Positions 6,183 to 8,339 of a stretch of 8,339 nucleotides of DNA are shown here, piece by piece. The notes below the pieces were generated by a model. The model was not told the DNA's origin, searched no databases, and saw nothing but the letters and a program-made list of their open reading frames with translations. The translations under genes were made by a program, and so were the position numbers. This DNA is from Oscillospiraceae bacterium. Its GTDB lineage: Bacteria > Bacillota > Clostridia > Oscillospirales > Acutalibacteraceae. The stretch's first letter is position 1. Each line of letters opens with the position of its first letter. Location: contig JAQXLO010000177.1 in the NCBI GenBank assembly GCA_029012165.1, positions 1-8,339 on the forward strand. Direction: 5' to 3'.

Positions 6183-7096
6183 ACGATCGCCTCCGTGGGT
6201 TTAAAAATTTGTATGCCGTGCTCGATGCACTGGATGGCAACTTCCTTTGTATCGCCGCCGAATTCGCCGTCCACCGACCAGGGAACCTCCTCGCCCATAA
6301 AGTCGAACAGGAACACCTTGCCGGAAAGTATGGTAATATATTTTTCGTCATAGATGCCCTTGGACACGCCGGACAGCAGCTTCAGAAAATCGCCGGGAGT
6401 CTTCGGCTTGCGGATCAGCACAAGCTCCATCAAACCGTCATCGAAACGTACCTTGTCCTTGGAAAACTTGAGCAGACCGCCGCCCACGGCATAGGCGTTG
6501 GTCACCGAGCCGAAGATGAATTTGCCCTCCACGCTCTTGCCGTCCACCGTCACCCGCAGGGGGATCTCCCGAATATGCCGCAGCTCCTTGGCGCCGCCGG
6601 CCAGATACGCCGCATAGCCGTAGCGGTTTTTGATGCGCTGATCCGTGGCGTAGGAGGACTTGGTAAACAGTCCGAAGGACGCCGTGTAGCTGAAATACAG
6701 ATTTTCGCCGAACAGTCCCACATCCTGGGCAATGGGCTTGCCGTGCAGGATCAGGCGAATGGCCGCCTCGGTGTCAAAGGGGATGTTGTTGCTCTTGGCA
6801 AAGTCGTTGGTGGTGCCGCCGGGGATGTACCCGATGGGCACTTCCTTGCCGCTGGCCAAAACGCCGTTGATCGTCTCGCCTAAGGTACCGTCGCCGCCGC
6901 GGCAGACCACCAGATCAAATTGATCCGCCAGCCGCTTCGCCGCATCCGTGGCGTCCTTGGGGCCGGTGGTCATGCGGATAAACGGTTCATACTCCGTGTC
7001 CCGGAAATCGCTGCCGTAGCTGAAGGCGGTTCGCCTTGCCACGATTCTGCCGGAACGGGGATTGACGAGGATCAGTGCCTTTTTCTTTTCTGCCAA
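6179..7096 (-). CDS. diacylglycerol kinase / lipid kinase family protein (DgkB/YegS-like)
   Basis: ATP-dependent kinase of the DAGK catalytic family, likely recycling diacylglycerol to phosphatidic acid at the membrane. It is 305 residues from the chosen TTG start at 7096, which has GGGAGGT seven bases upstream. The frame runs on to 7225, but that stretch is A+T-rich, unlike the family and contains the promoter, so the longer form is rejected. Numbering from TTG: VNPRSG at 11-16, the nucleotide-binding GGDGT at 67-71, PGGTTNDFAKS at 92-102, a DDGL metal-site motif at 219-222, and VDGEFGG at 275-281 with the conserved catalytic-type Glu. It is the first gene of the operon and overlaps thyA by ATGA. 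The substrate is inferred; sphingoid-base or other lipid kinases share these motifs. Confidence 0.88.
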   Translation of the reverse strand: MAEKKKALILVNPRSGRIVARRTAFSYGSDFRDTEYEPFIRMTTGPKDATDAAKRLADQFDLVVCRGGDGTLGETINGVLASGKEVPIGYIPGGTTNDFAKSNNIPFDTEAAIRLILHGKPIAQDVGLFGENLYFSYTASFGLFTKSSYATDQRIKNRYGYAAYLAGGAKELRHIREIPLRVTVDGKSVEGKFIFGSVTNAYAVGGGLLKFSKDKVRFDDGLMELVLIRKPKTPGDFLKLLSGVSKGIYDEKYITILSGKVFLFDFMGEEVPWSVDGEFGGDTKEVAIQCIEHGIQIFKPTEAIV

Positions 7097-7133
7097 TGCG
7101 CACACCTCCCATATTGCTGTATCGTAACAATTT

Positions 7134-7162
7134 ATTTTACCATATTTTTCTGCAGTTGTCGA
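7134..7162 (-). promoter_or_regulatory. sigma-A-type promoter of the kinase-thyA-folA-cmk-plsC-ispH/rpsA operon
   Basis: On the minus strand, TCGACA (7162-7157) lies 17 bp before TAAAAT (7139-7134). Each hexamer matches the consensus at five of six positions, and TGG before the -10 gives an extended -10 element. Transcription would start near 7127, leaving a leader of about 30 nt before the TTG start. That is too short for a riboswitch. No other promoter of this quality is seen in the gaps between the operon genes. Confidence 0.7.
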
Positions 7163-7163
7163 G

Positions 7164-7196
7164 ATGCAAATCCATCTTTCTGTCGTGAATTTGCAT
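7164..7196. promoter_or_regulatory. 8-bp inverted repeat between the divergent promoters
   Basis: ATGCAAAT (7164-7171) and ATTTGCAT (7189-7196) are perfect inverted copies with a 17-bp spacer, about 25 bp centre to centre. The repeat lies just upstream of the minus-strand -35 box and about 34 bp upstream of the plus-strand -35 box. This would suit a dimeric regulator acting on one or both promoters. The arms are short and A+T-rich, so chance is a real alternative. Confidence 0.3.
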
Positions 7197-7229
7197 TTGT
7201 AACAAATTTTTAAATTTATCTCCAATCCG

Positions 7230-7258
7230 TTGCAACTATTGTGCAGATATGCTATACT
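7230..7258 (+). promoter_or_regulatory. sigma-A-type promoter of the secreted-protein gene
   Basis: TTGCAA (7230-7235) is followed after 17 bp by TATACT (7253-7258), with TGC directly before it as an extended -10. The start site would be near 7265, giving a leader of about 25 nt that carries the AGGAGG of the following gene. It is among the best promoter matches in the window, and its position fits the downstream start. Confidence 0.75.
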
Positions 7259-7290
7259 TTAGTAAACGTAAAGCAATCAGGAGGTTCTTT

Positions 7291-8339
7291 ATGCGTACTG
7301 GCAAAAAAATTCTCTCTGCGGTCATGATCTTCTGTCTGGCGGCGCTTTTGTCCCTGCCGGCTTTCGGTGCCGGTTTCCCCTTGCAAAAGCTCGATGCCCC
7401 GGACAAATTGCAGTTCCTGTTTTCCTATCCCAACGAGGGCAGCGAATGCATCGAGGCGGTCTACACCGTCCCCGACGATCTGTGCGCCGTGGCTTCCATG
7501 TCCGTGGAGGAACAGCAGAAATACTACTCCGGCGCCTTTGAGACCTGCGTGCAGTTCGACTGGTCCGTGGACAGCAAGGACGATTTCCACTACGACGAGA
7601 CGTGGGACACCATTCAGGCTGACTGCCCCATCCAAAAGATCAGCGGCAGCTTCGCAGAGCGCTCCGAGGTGTTCTGGTTCACCTATGACGAGGCGGTCGA
7701 GCGGTGCGCTCCGGGCATCGTGACGAAATCTGTCCCCGTTCCCGACGAAGATTCCGTCGTCAGCGTGCACACCTTCGACTTCGACAAGCACAAGCTGTAC
7801 GTCCGTGCCCGCTTCTTCGTCTACGATTACAGCGCCAAGGCGGTGCACACCTCCGACTGGTCGGAGATCGCCGATGTGGGCGCTTCCCGTGAAAAGGACA
7901 CCCCCAAGGTAAAGGGCACCATGGATGCCCCCGTGCTTTCCAAGGCACGCATGGACACGCAAACCCAGGGCGTTTTCTACTACGACATCTCCTTCCCCGA
8001 CAGTGTCCGTGAAACCGCCTATGCCCTCAAGGCAGTCGGCACGGAGCTGAACTTTGAGTCTCAGATCCGCATCGGCGGCGGCGAATGGCAGTACTGGATC
8101 GTGCCGGATGAGCTGTTCCCGTATCTGGTGGGCACCCGTCAGTTCAGCGTTCTGCCCGATGATCTGAACAGCAAGATCGAATACCGCTGCCGTTTGACAG
8201 GCGGCAATCCCGACGACGGCACCGCCGTCACCTCCGCATGGAGCAGTATCTTCACCTACGAAAACGGCGAGGTGCAGCTGCTGGAAAACGACGATCCCTT
8301 TGACGAAAAGGCGCAGGCCGATGCACAGAAGCAGGCGGA
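7291..8339 (+). CDS. secreted protein of unknown function with two repeated domains (3' end beyond window)
   Basis: The frame is open from ATG 7291 to the window edge, 349 complete codons. AGGAGG six bases upstream decides the start. Residues 1-26 form a signal peptide: basic RTGKK, a hydrophobic core at 7-22 and an AFG-type cleavage site near 26/27. There is no lipobox, so it is not an obvious lipoprotein. The mature part shows a two-fold repeat: LDAP at 34 and MDAP at 211 each open a domain. KLYVRAR...TSDWS (168-191) and KIEYRCR...TSAWS (295-318) each close one. The closing pattern resembles the last strand of fibronectin-III/Ig-like folds; this is inference. A charged, Gln/Ala-rich stretch begins at about 332 and may lead to a linker or anchor. 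I recognise no enzyme motif. It is divergent from the housekeeping operon and has its own promoter. Confidence 0.88.
   Translation, partial: MRTGKKILSAVMIFCLAALLSLPAFGAGFPLQKLDAPDKLQFLFSYPNEGSECIEAVYTVPDDLCAVASMSVEEQQKYYSGAFETCVQFDWSVDSKDDFHYDETWDTIQADCPIQKISGSFAERSEVFWFTYDEAVERCAPGIVTKSVPVPDEDSVVSVHTFDFDKHKLYVRARFFVYDYSAKAVHTSDWSEIADVGASREKDTPKVKGTMDAPVLSKARMDTQTQGVFYYDISFPDSVRETAYALKAVGTELNFESQIRIGGGEWQYWIVPDELFPYLVGTRQFSVLPDDLNSKIEYRCRLTGGNPDDGTAVTSAWSSIFTYENGEVQLLENDDPFDEKAQADAQKQA

Noticed and set aside
5121..6353. 410-codon open frame on the plus strand opposite folA, thyA and the lipid kinase
   Set aside because: It spans three real genes on the other strand that carry clear catalytic motifs; the Val/His-rich translation is typical of an antisense shadow.
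7097..7130. Riboswitch or leader-peptide control of the thyA operon
   Set aside because: The predicted leader is only about 30 nt and holds little beyond the Shine-Dalgarno.
7097..7225. N-terminal extension of the lipid kinase by 43 codons
   Set aside because: It would cross the promoter and lacks kinase-family residues, whereas the TTG at 7096 has an ideal Shine-Dalgarno and gives the usual protein length.
7252..7962. 236-codon minus-strand frame opposite the secreted protein
   Set aside because: The plus strand here has a promoter, Shine-Dalgarno, signal peptide and domain repeats; the minus frame has none of these.

Overview
The window looks like chromosomal DNA from a gut-type Clostridia bacterium, probably in the Oscillospiraceae/Ruminococcaceae range. 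This is inferred from three things. IspH is fused in frame to ribosomal protein S1, a fusion known from Clostridia. Thymidylate synthase is of the Bacillus/phage phi3T type. A GH29 fucosidase, typical of glycan foragers, lies beside housekeeping genes with G+C-rich codon choice. No mobile element, CRISPR array, tRNA or rRNA was seen.

Layout. Bases 1-1070 (+) hold the 3' part of a GH29 alpha-L-fucosidase gene cut by the window edge. Bases 1071-1484 separate it from a convergent operon. This spacer has no convincing gene but is packed with perfect or near-perfect inverted repeats, including a candidate bidirectional terminator. Bases 1485-7096 (-) are one compact operon, in transcription order: a diacylglycerol/lipid kinase family gene, thyA, folA, cmk, plsC, and an ispH-rpsA fusion. 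Junctions are 4-bp ATGA overlaps (kinase/thyA, cmk/plsC), a 25-bp overlap (plsC/ispH), a 2-bp gap (folA/cmk) and a 27-bp gap (thyA/folA), so translational coupling is likely. Bases 7097-7290 are a divergent intergenic region with one good sigma-A-type promoter facing each way and an 8-bp inverted repeat between them. From 7291 (+) to the window end runs a signal-peptide protein of unknown function, open at its 3' end.

The operon mixes nucleotide precursor supply (ThyA makes dTMP and dihydrofolate, DHFR regenerates tetrahydrofolate, Cmk phosphorylates CMP/dCMP), phospholipid synthesis (lipid kinase, PlsC), isoprenoid synthesis (IspH) and translation (S1). It reads as a growth-linked housekeeping operon.

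I found no clearly new multi-gene system. The points most worth following are a strong Shine-Dalgarno plus ATG inside the ispH-rpsA gene, placed exactly to give free S1; an A+T-rich patch inside ispH that may hold an internal promoter; the hairpin cluster in the convergent spacer; and the two-domain secreted protein.
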